Assembly: GCF_008831285.2 (NCBI RefSeq)
Contig: NW_022204834.1
Location: 1 to 20,000, forward strand
DNA: 20,000 bases
DNA from: Nymphaea colorata
Lineage: Eukaryota; Streptophyta; Magnoliopsida; Nymphaeales; Nymphaeaceae
Direction of reading: 5' to 3'
The position numbers were made by a program, and so were the translations under genes. Of the stretch, positions 12,555 to 20,000 are shown in pieces. The notes under the pieces were generated by a model. The model was not told the origin of the DNA and made no database searches. It saw nothing but the letters and a program-made list of their open reading frames with translations. How positions within the stretch are numbered: position 1 is the first letter of the stretch; each line of letters opens with the position of its first letter.

Positions 12555-13020
12555 CATTGATACTACAAGATCAACTAATAATCCATTGCATTGAACTGTG
12601 ATTAATCAAAATCAAATAATAAAGTAAACATTAGCTATAACGATCAACAATGACTGAATCATTTCAAAACTAGTGAACATGAATCATTGTATAGATGTAA
12701 TAAACGAAACAGTTATAAATGAAAACAAAATAACTTAAATGTCATTTATGTTCATTGTATCACTAATCATTCAACATCTTAAGCATTCACATTAGTTTGA
12801 TTCAAGTCATTCAATTGATCTTATAGTTATAATCACAATTCAAAGAGATTAAATCACATTAATGATCTTGTAGTCATCCTAGTTAACTTGTGTTACATAT
12901 AGTAGGATTAAGATTGAAATCAGTTTGTATAAACGAGTGGGATTTAAGCGATTCATTGACACCATATTTCATTGAATGTGTTAACTGTTGTACATCCATT
13001 GAAGATTTAGTGATTAAATC
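12555..13020. other. Degraded orientation switch 2, - to +
   Basis: Between clean - sequence (to 12554) and + sequence (from about 13021), 466 bases stand where a clean - unit has 660, about 29% fewer. The loss is spread as many small gaps and not as one deletion. Much of the stretch reads as the bases shared by the two palindromic arms. The piece ACATCCATTGAAGATTTAG (12992-13010) keeps what ACATCCATTTTGAATGATTTAG of a - unit has in common with ACATCCACGTTGAAAGATTTAG of a + unit. The subunit register is kept across the switch. A blended consensus of reads in both orientations explains this best; a truly decayed segment is the alternative. A 60-codon frame at 12890-13072 arises from these gaps and is not a gene. 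Confidence 0.8.
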
Positions 13021-13255
13021 ACAAGTTTGCATGAAAATGAACAAATTCAAGTGGTTCATTTGCTCTTTATAGTTAATCTAATGTGTTTCACTTGTTATTA
13101 CATGTATAAGTAACGATTTAAATGATTGAAATCACAATTCATATGGACACAAATCTGATGTATAATTAGTTTGATGCTTGTAGTTAGTCAATAAGTAGAA
13201 CTTTTGTTTATTGAATTAAGTAAAAGGGTCAAACAAAAGCATAGATCCACTTGTA
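13021..13255 (+). repeat. Satellite unit tail (R2 end, R1, linker) after switch 2
   Basis: This is + unit sequence from the end of R2 through R1 and the linker. Single bases are still missing at several places (near 13045, 13067, 13137, 13166, 13188 and 13246), so quality recovers gradually away from the switch. Confidence 0.88.
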
Positions 13256-14435
13256 TCCATATGAACTTGTGATTTCAATCATTTAAATCGTTCATTACAC
13301 ATGTAATAACAAGTGAAACACATTAGATTAAATATAGGAGCAAATTAACGACTTGAATCTTATTCATTCTCATACAAACTTGTGATTTCGATCAACTAAA
13401 TCATTCAAAATGGATGTACTAACAAGTTAAAAACATTCAATTAAATATGTGTGATCAAATGAATCGCTTAAATCCCACTCGTGTTTATACGAACAACTGA
13501 TTTCAATCGCTTATATCGCGTACTATAAATGTAACGACAAGTTGAATTACTAGGGATGAAACTAATGCATAGATTCCATTTAACTTATGAACTGGTGATT
13601 TAAATCGTTCTTTATAGAAGTAATAAACAGTGAAACACATTAGGTTAACTATAAGGATCAATTGAATGACTTGAATCACAAACTAATGCGTGAATGTGCT
13701 TAAAGATGCATGTTGAATGATTTAGTGGAAGAAATTACAGGCTTGTATGAACATAAATGACATTTAAGTTATTTACTTGCTGTATTTCAGTTAATATAAC
13801 GTGTTTCGCTTGTTATTACATCTATAACGAATGATTTCAATGGTTCAAACTAAAAGTTTGTACGAAAAAATGAGATTCACGTCATTCGTTTGATCGCTTA
13901 TCATTAGCCTAATGCGTTTCACTTGTTATTACATGTACAATGATTGATTTTGTTGATTGAAATCACAAGTTCAAATGGATGCAAGTGGGATCTACGCATT
14001 AGTTTGATCTCTTGTAGTCAATCCAATGAGTTGAACTTGTAGTTACATCAATAGTAAGGATCTAATGAATTGAAATCACAAGTTTGTATCAATACGAGTG
14101 GGATTTAAGCGATTCATCTGAGCACGCATATTTCATTGAATGTGATTAACATGTTGCTACATCCACGTTGAAAGATTTAGTGGATTTAAATCACAAGTTT
14201 GCATGAAAATGAACAAAATTCAAGTGGTTCATTTGCTCTTTTATAGTTAATCTAATGTGTTTCACTTGTTATTACATGTATAAGTAACGATTTAAATGAT
14301 TGAAATCACCAATTCATATGGACACAAATCTGATGTATAGATTAGTTTGATGCTTGTAGTTAGTCCAATAAGTAGAACTTTTTGTTTATTGAATTAAGTA
14401 AAAGGGGTCAAACAAAAGCATAGATCCCACTTGTA
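13256..14435 (+). repeat. Satellite unit, + copy (1180 bp), long F3/F4 variant
   Basis: This is a whole unit. Near 13577-13592 it has the long-form variant CATTTAACTTATGAACTGG. Small losses occur at ATAGGAGC (near 13336), ATAAGGATC (near 13651) and GTGGAAGAAATT (near 13726). Together these give 1180 bp. Confidence 0.94.
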
Positions 14436-15612
14436 TCCATATGAACTTGTGATTTCAATCATTTAAATCGTTCATTACACATGTAATAACAAGTGAAACA
14501 CATTAGATTAAATATAGGGAGCAAATTAACGACTTGAATCTTATTCATTCTCATACAAACTTGTGATTTCGATCAACTAAATCATTCAAAATGGATGTAC
14601 TAACAAGTTAAAAACATTCAATTAAATATGTGTGATCAAATGAATCGCTTAAATCCCACTCGTGTTTATACGAACAACTGATTTCAATCGCTTATATCGC
14701 GTACTATAAATGTAACGACAAGTTGAATTACTAGGGATGAAACTAATGCATAGATTCCATTTTTAACTGGTGATTTAAATCGTTCTTTATAGAAGTAATA
14801 AACAGTGAAACACATTAGGTTAACTATAAGGGATCAATTGAATGACTTGAATCACAAACTAATGCGTGAATGTGCTTAAAGATGCATGTTGAATGATTTA
14901 GTGGAATGAAATTACAGGCTTGTATGAACATAAATGACATTTAAGTTATTTACTTGCTGTATTTCAGTTAATATAACGTGTTTCGCTTGTTATTACATCT
15001 ATAACGAATGATTTCAATGGTTCAAACTAAAAGTTTGTACGAAAAAATGAGATTCACGTCATTCGTTTGATCGCTTATCATTAGCCTAATGCGTTTCACT
15101 TGTTATTACATGTACAATGATTGATTTTGTTGATTGAAATCACAAGTTCAAATGGATGCAAGTGGGATCTACGCATTAGTTTGATCTCTTGTAGTCAATC
15201 CAATGAGTTGAACTTGTAGTTACATCAATAGTAAGGATCTAATGAATTGAAATCACAAGTTTGTATCAATACGAGTGGGATTTAAGCGATTCATCTGAGC
15301 ACGCATATTTCATTGAATGTGATTAACATGTTGCTACATCCACGTTGAAAGATTTAGTGGATTTAAATCACAAGTTTGCATGAAAATGAACAAAATTCAA
15401 GTGGTTCATTTGCTCTTTTATAGTTAATCTAATGTGTTTCACTTGTTATTACATGTATAAGTAACGATTTAAATGATTGAAATCACCAATTCATATGGAC
15501 ACAAATCTGATGTATAGATTAGTTTGATGCTTGTAGTTAGTCCAATAAGTAGAACTTTTTGTTTATTGAATTAAGTAAAAGGGGTCAAACAAAAGCATAG
15601 ATCCCACTTGTA
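14436..15612 (+). repeat. Satellite unit, + copy (1177 bp)
   Basis: This is a whole unit with the short F3/F4 form (near 14758-14770). A single G lost in ATAGGGAGC (near 14515) explains its length. Confidence 0.95.
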
Positions 15613-16749
15613 TCCATATGAACTTGTGATTTCAATCATTTAAATCGTTCATTACACATGTAATAACAAGTGAAACACATTAGATTAAATATAGGGGAGC
15701 AAATTAACGACTTGAATCTTATTCATTCTCATACAAACTTGTGATTTCGATCAACTAAATCATTCAAAATGGATGTACTAACAAGTTAAAAACATTCAAT
15801 TAAATATGTGTGATCAAATGAATCGCTTAAATCCATCGTTTATACGAAACTGATTTCAATCGTTATATGCGTAATAAAGTAAACAATGAATTACAATAAG
15901 TATCGATATTGATAAATCGTTCTTTATAGAAGTAATAAACAGTGAAACACATTAGGTTAACTATAAGGGATCAATTGAATGACTTGAATCACAAACTAAT
16001 GCGTGAATGTGCTTAAAGATGCATGTTGAATGATTTAGTGGAATGAAATTACAGGCTTGTATGAACATAAATGACATTTAAGTTATTTACTTGCTGTATT
16101 TCAGTTAATATAACGTGTTTCGCTTGTTATTACATCTATAACGAATGATTTCAATGGTTCAAACTAAAAGTTTGTACGAAAAAATGAGATTCACGTCATT
16201 CGTTTGATCGCTTATCATTAGCCTAATGCGTTTCACTTGTTATTACATGTACAATGATTGATTTTGTTGATTGAAATCACAAGTTCAAATGGATGCAAGT
16301 GGGATCTACGCATTAGTTTGATCTCTTGTAGTCAATCCAATGAGTTGAACTTGTAGTTACATCAATAGTAAGGATCTAATGAATTGAAATCACAAGTTTG
16401 TATCAATACGAGTGGGATTTAAGCGATTCATCTGAGCACGCATATTTCATTGAATGTGATTAACATGTTGCTACATCCACGTTGAAAGATTTAGTGGATT
16501 TAAATCACAAGTTTGCATGAAAATGAACAAAATTCAAGTGGTTCATTTGCTCTTTTATAGTTAATCTAATGTGTTTCACTTGTTATTACATGTATAAGTA
16601 ACGATTTAAATGATTGAAATCACCAATTCATATGGACACAAATCTGATGTATAGATTAGTTTGATGCTTGTAGTTAGTCCAATAAGTAGAACTTTTTGTT
16701 TATTGAATTAAGTAAAAGGGGTCAAACAAAAGCATAGATCCCACTTGTA
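15613..16749 (+). repeat. Satellite unit, + copy with degraded F3 (1137 bp)
   Basis: This is a whole unit except that the end of F2, all of F3 and the start of F4 (15833-15913) are reduced to a gapped string about 41 bp shorter than in other copies. The rest matches its neighbours. Confidence 0.93.
15833..15913 (+). other. Degraded patch within a unit
   Basis: Clean copies read CCCACTCGTGTTTATACG on through F3 into F4. Here the text is CCATCGTTTATACGAAACTG and then an increasingly irregular string before AAATCGTTCTTT resumes. Bases are dropped singly at many points, as in switch 2, but the orientation does not change. A local consensus error is likely; real decay of one patch in an otherwise clean copy is less likely. 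Confidence 0.7.
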
Positions 16750-16865
16750 TCCATATGAACTTGTGATTTCAATCATTTAAATCGTTCATTACACATGTAA
16801 TAACAAGTGAAACACATTAGATTAAATATAGGGGAGCAAATTAACGACTTGAATCTTATTCATTC
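16750..16865 (+). repeat. Subunit F1
   Basis: About 115 bp. It holds the best-kept core TGTAATAACAAGTGAAACAC followed by ATTAGATTAAATATAGGGG. Its partner is R1 at 17706-17820, which read on the other strand matches it closely throughout. Confidence 0.85.
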
Positions 16866-16980
16866 TCATACAAACTTGTGATTTCGATCAACTAAATCAT
16901 TCAAAATGGATGTACTAACAAGTTAAAAACATTCAATTAAATATGTGTGATCAAATGAATCGCTTAAATCCCACTCGTGT
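16866..16980 (+). repeat. Subunit F2
   Basis: 115 bp, with the anchor CTTGTGATTTCGATC. The core region is diverged (GATGTACTAACAAGTTAAAA). Its partner is R2 at 17591-17705, and both end in GAATCGCTTAAATCCCACTCG. Confidence 0.85.
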
Positions 16981-17079
16981 TTATACGAACAACTGATTTC
17001 AATCGCTTATATCGCGTACTATAAATGTAACGACAAGTTGAATTACTAGGGATGAAACTAATGCATAGATTCCATTTTA
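16981..17079 (+). repeat. Subunit F3, short
   Basis: About 99 bp, ending at the variable indel site. The anchor is AACTGATTTCAATCG and the core ATAAATGTAACGACAAGTTG. Its partner is R3 at 17478-17590 (ATTGATGTAACTACAAGTTC), which is about 14 bp longer. Confidence 0.82.
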
Positions 17080-17180
17080 ACTTATGAACTGGTGATTTAA
17101 ATCGTTCTTTATAGAAGTAATAAACAGTGAAACACATTAGGTTAACTATAAGGGATCAATTGAATGACTTGAATCACAAA
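17080..17180 (+). repeat. Subunit F4, runs into the central axis
   Basis: The anchor is GAACTGGTGATTTAAATCG and the core AGTAATAAACAGTGAAACAC. It aligns with R4. Its right edge merges into R6; the boundary given is approximate. Confidence 0.75.
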
Positions 17181-17249
17181 CTAATGCGTGAATGTGCTTA
17201 AAGATGCATGTTGAATGATTTAGTGGAATGAAATTACAGGCTTGTATGA
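17181..17249 (-). repeat. Subunit R6, partial, at the central axis
   Basis: Read on the minus strand it starts CATACAAGCCTGTAATTTC and resembles F2 (CATACAAACTTGTGATTTC). Only about 70 bp can be separated from F4; F4 and R6 together span 170 bp where two full subunits would take 230. ATGCAT lies near 17205. Confidence 0.72.
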
Positions 17250-17364
17250 ACATAAATGACATTTAAGTTATTTACTTGCTGTATTTCAGTTAATATAACG
17301 TGTTTCGCTTGTTATTACATCTATAACGAATGATTTCAATGGTTCAAACTAAAAGTTTGTACGA
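17250..17364 (-). repeat. Subunit R5, without partner in the F arm
   Basis: 115 bp. On the minus strand its anchor is CTTTTAGTTTGAACC, changed from the usual CTTGTGATTTCAATC, which makes the short stem CAAACT-AAA-AGTTTG near 17345-17359. The core is TGTAATAACAAGCGAAACAC. The F arm has no fifth subunit, so R5 and R6 make the palindrome unequal. Confidence 0.78.
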
Positions 17365-17477
17365 AAAAATGAGATTCACGTCATTCGTTTGATCGCTTAT
17401 CATTAGCCTAATGCGTTTCACTTGTTATTACATGTACAATGATTGATTTTGTTGATTGAAATCACAAGTTCAAATGG
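17365..17477 (-). repeat. Subunit R4
   Basis: 113 bp. On the minus strand the core is TGTAATAACAAGTGAAACGC and the tail CATTAGGCTAATGATAAGCG. It pairs with F4. Its core is one end of the 341-bp deletion seen in the 19117 unit. Confidence 0.83.
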
Positions 17478-17590
17478 ATGCAAGTGGGATCTACGCATTA
17501 GTTTGATCTCTTGTAGTCAATCCAATGAGTTGAACTTGTAGTTACATCAATAGTAAGGATCTAATGAATTGAAATCACAAGTTTGTATCA
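17478..17590 (-). repeat. Subunit R3
   Basis: 113 bp. On the minus strand it runs CAAACTTGTGATTTCAATTC and then TGATGTAACTACAAGTTCAA. It pairs with F3. Confidence 0.83.
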
Positions 17591-17705
17591 ATACGAGTGG
17601 GATTTAAGCGATTCATCTGAGCACGCATATTTCATTGAATGTGATTAACATGTTGCTACATCCACGTTGAAAGATTTAGTGGATTTAAATCACAAGTTTG
17701 CATGA
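17591..17705 (-). repeat. Subunit R2
   Basis: 115 bp. On the minus strand it runs GCAAACTTGTGATTTAAATC and ends in CGCTTAAATCCCACTCG. It pairs with F2, including the shared CCCACTCG end. Confidence 0.84.
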
Positions 17706-17820
17706 AAATGAACAAAATTCAAGTGGTTCATTTGCTCTTTTATAGTTAATCTAATGTGTTTCACTTGTTATTACATGTATAAGTAACGATTTAAATGATT
17801 GAAATCACCAATTCATATGG
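17706..17820 (-). repeat. Subunit R1
   Basis: 115 bp. On the minus strand it opens CCATATGAATTGGTGATTTC and carries the core TGTAATAACAAGTGAAACAC. It is the mirror partner of F1 and the closest-matching pair of the two arms. Confidence 0.85.
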
Positions 17821-17934
17821 ACACAAATCTGATGTATAGATTAGTTTGATGCTTGTAGTTAGTCCAATAAGTAGAACTTTTTGTTTATTGAATTAAGTAA
17901 AAGGGGTCAAACAAAAGCATAGATCCCACTTGTA
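17821..17934 (+). repeat. Linker: two facing half-subunits, second dyad axis
   Basis: The left half on the minus strand reads TTATTGGACTAACTACAAGC, and the right half on the plus strand reads TTATTGAATTAAGTAAAAGG. Both then lead through a CAAAC.A...ATA.AT..CA pattern into CCATATG. So the 114-bp linker is two subunit 3' halves facing each other about the run TTTTTGTTTATTG, and each half introduces its arm (R1 or F1). Confidence 0.75.
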
Positions 17935-19116
17935 TCCATATGAACTTGTGATTTCAATCATTTAAATCGTTCATTACACATGTAATAACAAGTGAAACAC
18001 ATTAGATTAAATATAGGGGAGCAAATTAACGACTTGAATCTTATTCATTCTCATACAAACTTGTGATTTCGATCAACTAAATCATTCAAAATGGATGTAC
18101 TAACAAGTTAAAAACATTCAATTAAATATGTGTGATCAAATGAATCGCTTAAATCCCACTCGTGTTTATACGAACAACTGATTTCAATCGCTTATATCGC
18201 GTACTATAAATGTAACGACAAGTTGAATTACTAGGGATGAAACTAATGCATAGATTCCATTTTTATGAACTGGTGATTTAAATCGTTCTTTATAGAAGTA
18301 ATAAACAGTGAAACACATTAGGTTAACTATAAGGGATCAATTGAATGACTTGAATCACAAACTAATGCGTGAATGTGCTTAAAGATGCATGTTGAATGAT
18401 TTAGTGGAATGAAATTACAGGCTTGTATGAACATAAATGACATTTAAGTTATTTACTTGCTGTATTTCAGTTAATATAACGTGTTTCGCTTGTTATTACA
18501 TCTATAACGAATGATTTCAATGGTTCAAACTAAAAGTTTGTACGAAAAAATGAGATTCACGTCATTCGTTTGATCGCTTATCATTAGCCTAATGCGTTTC
18601 ACTTGTTATTACATGTACAATGATTGATTTTGTTGATTGAAATCACAAGTTCAAATGGATGCAAGTGGGATCTACGCATTAGTTTGATCTCTTGTAGTCA
18701 ATCCAATGAGTTGAACTTGTAGTTACATCAATAGTAAGGATCTAATGAATTGAAATCACAAGTTTGTATCAATACGAGTGGGATTTAAGCGATTCATCTG
18801 AGCACGCATATTTCATTGAATGTGATTAACATGTTGCTACATCCACGTTGAAAGATTTAGTGGATTTAAATCACAAGTTTGCATGAAAATGAACAAAATT
18901 CAAGTGGTTCATTTGCTCTTTTATAGTTAATCTAATGTGTTTCACTTGTTATTACATGTATAAGTAACGATTTAAATGATTGAAATCACCAATTCATATG
19001 GACACAAATCTGATGTATAGATTAGTTTGATGCTTGTAGTTAGTCCAATAAGTAGAACTTTTTGTTTTATTGAATTAAGTAAAAGGGGTCAAACAAAAGC
19101 ATAGATCCCACTTGTA
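17935..19116 (+). repeat. Satellite unit, + copy (1182 bp), intermediate F3/F4 form
   Basis: This is a whole unit. Near 18258-18273 the variable site reads CATTTTTATGAACTGG, a third allele between the long and short forms. The linker has the TTTTA form (near 19065). These two changes explain the length. Confidence 0.95.
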
Positions 19117-19954
19117 TCCATATGAACTTGTGATTTCAATCATTTAAATCGTTCATTACACATGTAATAACAAGTGAAACACATTAGATTAAATATAGGG
19201 GAGCAAATTAACGACTTGAATCTTATTCATTCTCATACAAACTTGTGATTTCGATCAACTAAATCATTCAAAATGGATGTACTAACAAGTTAAAAACATT
19301 CAATTAAATATGTGTGATCAAATGAATCGCTTAAATCCCACTCGTGTTTATACGAACAACTGATTTCAATCGCTTATATCGCGTACTATAAATGTAACGA
19401 CAAGTTGAATTACTAGGGATGAAACTAATGCATAGATTCCATTTTTAACTGGTGATTTAAATCGTTCTTTATAGAAGTAATAAACAGTGAAACACATTAG
19501 GTTAACTATAAGGGATCAATTGAATGACTTGAATCACAAACTAATGCGTGAATGTGCTTAAAGATGCATGTTGAATGATTTAGTGGAATGAAATTACAGG
19601 CTTGTATGAACATAAATGACATTTAAGTTATTTACTTGCTGTATTTCAGTTAATATAACGTGTTTCGCTTGTTATTACATCTATAACGAATGATTTCAAT
19701 GGTTCAAACTAAAAGTTTGTACGAAAAAATGAGATTCACGTCATTCGTTTGATCGCTTATCATTAGCCTAATGCGTTTCACTTGTTATTACATGTACATA
19801 AGTAACGATTTAAATGATTGAAATCACCAATTCATATGGACACAAATCTGATGTATAGATTAGTTTGATGCTTGTAGTTAGTCCAATAAGTAGAACTTTT
19901 TGTTTCATTGAATTAAGTAAAAGGGGTCAAACAAAAGCATAGATCCCACTTGTA
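19117..19954 (+). repeat. Satellite unit with 341-bp internal deletion (838 bp)
   Basis: F1-F4, R6, R5 and the start of R4 are present. The sequence then passes at about 19797 from R4 (CACTTGTTATTACATGTACA) straight into R1 (TAAGTAACGATTTAAATG). R3, R2 and most of R4 are missing. R4 and R1 share the same core and lie 343 bp apart, so the loss is nearly one exact step between like subunits. The linker has a unique base, TTTCATTG (near 19905). Confidence 0.93.
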
Positions 19955-20000
19955 TCCATATGAACTTGTGATTTCAATCATTTAAATCGTTCATTACACA
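19955..20000 (+). repeat. Satellite unit start, cut by the window edge
   Basis: These are the first 46 bp of F1 of the next + unit, from TCCATATG to CATTACACA. The array evidently continues past the window. Confidence 0.93.

Larger units (their letters stand above)
16750..17934 (+). repeat. Satellite unit, reference copy (1185 bp)
   Basis: This is the most complete + copy, with the long F3/F4 form CATTTTAACTTATGAACTGG near 17073-17092. I used it to define the subunits. F1-F4 run left to right and R6-R1 follow in reverse orientation. The anchor GATTT (or its complement AAATC) recurs at 16765, 16880, 16995 and 17094 and then, inverted, at 17231, 17346, 17459, 17572, 17687 and 17802. Steps are 113-115 bp except at F3/F4 (99) and at the axis (137). 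Confidence 0.95.
1..20000. repeat. Complex satellite array, about 1.18-kb unit, both orientations
   Basis: The whole window is a tandem array of one unit of about 1,178-1,185 bp. The landmark TCCATATGAACTTGTG starts + units at 1, 1173, 2333, 13256, 14436, 15613, 16750, 17935, 19117 and 19955. Its reverse complement ends - units at 3895, 5078, 6257, 7436, 8615, 9800, 10978 and 12161. Between these points the sequence repeats almost base for base. Every reading frame is closed by frequent stops, and I find no splice-ready exon, tRNA, rRNA, microsatellite or telomeric tract. The setting is most likely constitutive heterochromatin of a eukaryote; the species cannot be told. Near-identity among most copies indicates recent homogenisation by unequal exchange, conversion or similar turnover, which is inference from known satellite behaviour. 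Confidence 0.97.
13021..20000 (+). repeat. Satellite block 3, + orientation
   Basis: This block has the end of one unit, five units of full or nearly full length, one unit with a large deletion and the start of the next, all in +. Lengths are 1180, 1177, 1137, 1185, 1182 and 838 bp. Each departure from a 1178-bp base form can be traced to a named indel, so substitutions apart the copies are nearly uniform. They carry CAATCATTTAAATC, the same marker base as the - block and unlike block 1, so blocks 2 and 3 belong to one subfamily despite opposite orientation. Confidence 0.93.

Noticed and set aside
12890-13072. Plus-strand open frame of 60 codons
   Set aside because: It spans the degraded switch, where scattered base losses remove stops. 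No other unit keeps it, and it has no recognisable domain.
16981-17000. CENP-B box-like string in or near F3 (minus-strand TTCGTATAAACACGAG)
   Set aside because: It has TTCG and the spaced A, but ACGA stands where the box needs CGGG. It does not meet the consensus.
16750-17934. Unit as a foldback or MITE element with terminal inverted repeats
   Set aside because: The arms are inverted as in such elements, and a remote origin from one cannot be excluded. But the units run head to tail without gaps or target-site duplications, as satellite DNA does.
1-20000. CRISPR array
   Set aside because: The 115-bp subunits are diverged relatives in two orientations, not short identical repeats with unique spacers, and there are no associated genes.
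1-20000. tRNA, rRNA, telomeric or simple-sequence tracts
   Set aside because: I looked on both strands and saw none. The short palindromes CATATG, TACATGTA, TTTAAA and ATGCAT are part of the repeat and need no separate function.

Overview
The whole window is satellite DNA. I see no gene, RNA gene or transposon. It is AT-rich (about 70% A+T on lines I sampled). It is built from one complex tandem unit of about 1,178-1,185 bp that recurs from the first base to the last. Long arrays of near-identical kilobase units, stops in every frame and no coding content point to eukaryotic heterochromatin, probably pericentromeric or subtelomeric. The sequence does not identify the species. Complex satellites with inverted subrepeats are known in several animals, tenebrionid beetles among them (from memory), but that is only an analogy.

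The unit is itself composite. It holds ten diverged subunits of about 115 bp. Four lie in one direction (F1-F4) and six in the other (R6-R1), followed by a 114-bp linker made of two facing half-subunits. F1-F2-F3-F4 match R1-R2-R3-R4 in order, so each unit is one large imperfect palindrome with two dyad axes: one at the F4/R6 join and one in the linker. I call the orientation with F1 on the left '+'. Units are cut at the landmark TCCATATG.

Layout: bases 1-2799 are + units (two whole, one truncated). An abrupt junction at about 2799/2800 switches to - units, which run to about 12554 (one truncated at the start, seven whole, one truncated at the end). A degraded stretch at 12555-13020 leads back to + units, which run to 20000. 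Most copies in the - block and the second + block look nearly identical: their length differences are fully explained by a handful of small indels. The first + block carries more one-base losses and its own marker base.

The points worth attention are the palindromic unit, the two orientation switches, and the degraded switch at 12.6-13.0 kb. That stretch reads as the letters common to two opposite arms, which suggests a consensus or assembly artefact. A clean 341-bp subunit deletion near 19797 and a small slippage indel that marks unit variants are also notable. Two short open frames (1344-1550 minus and 12890-13072 plus) are chance frames and are not annotated as genes.
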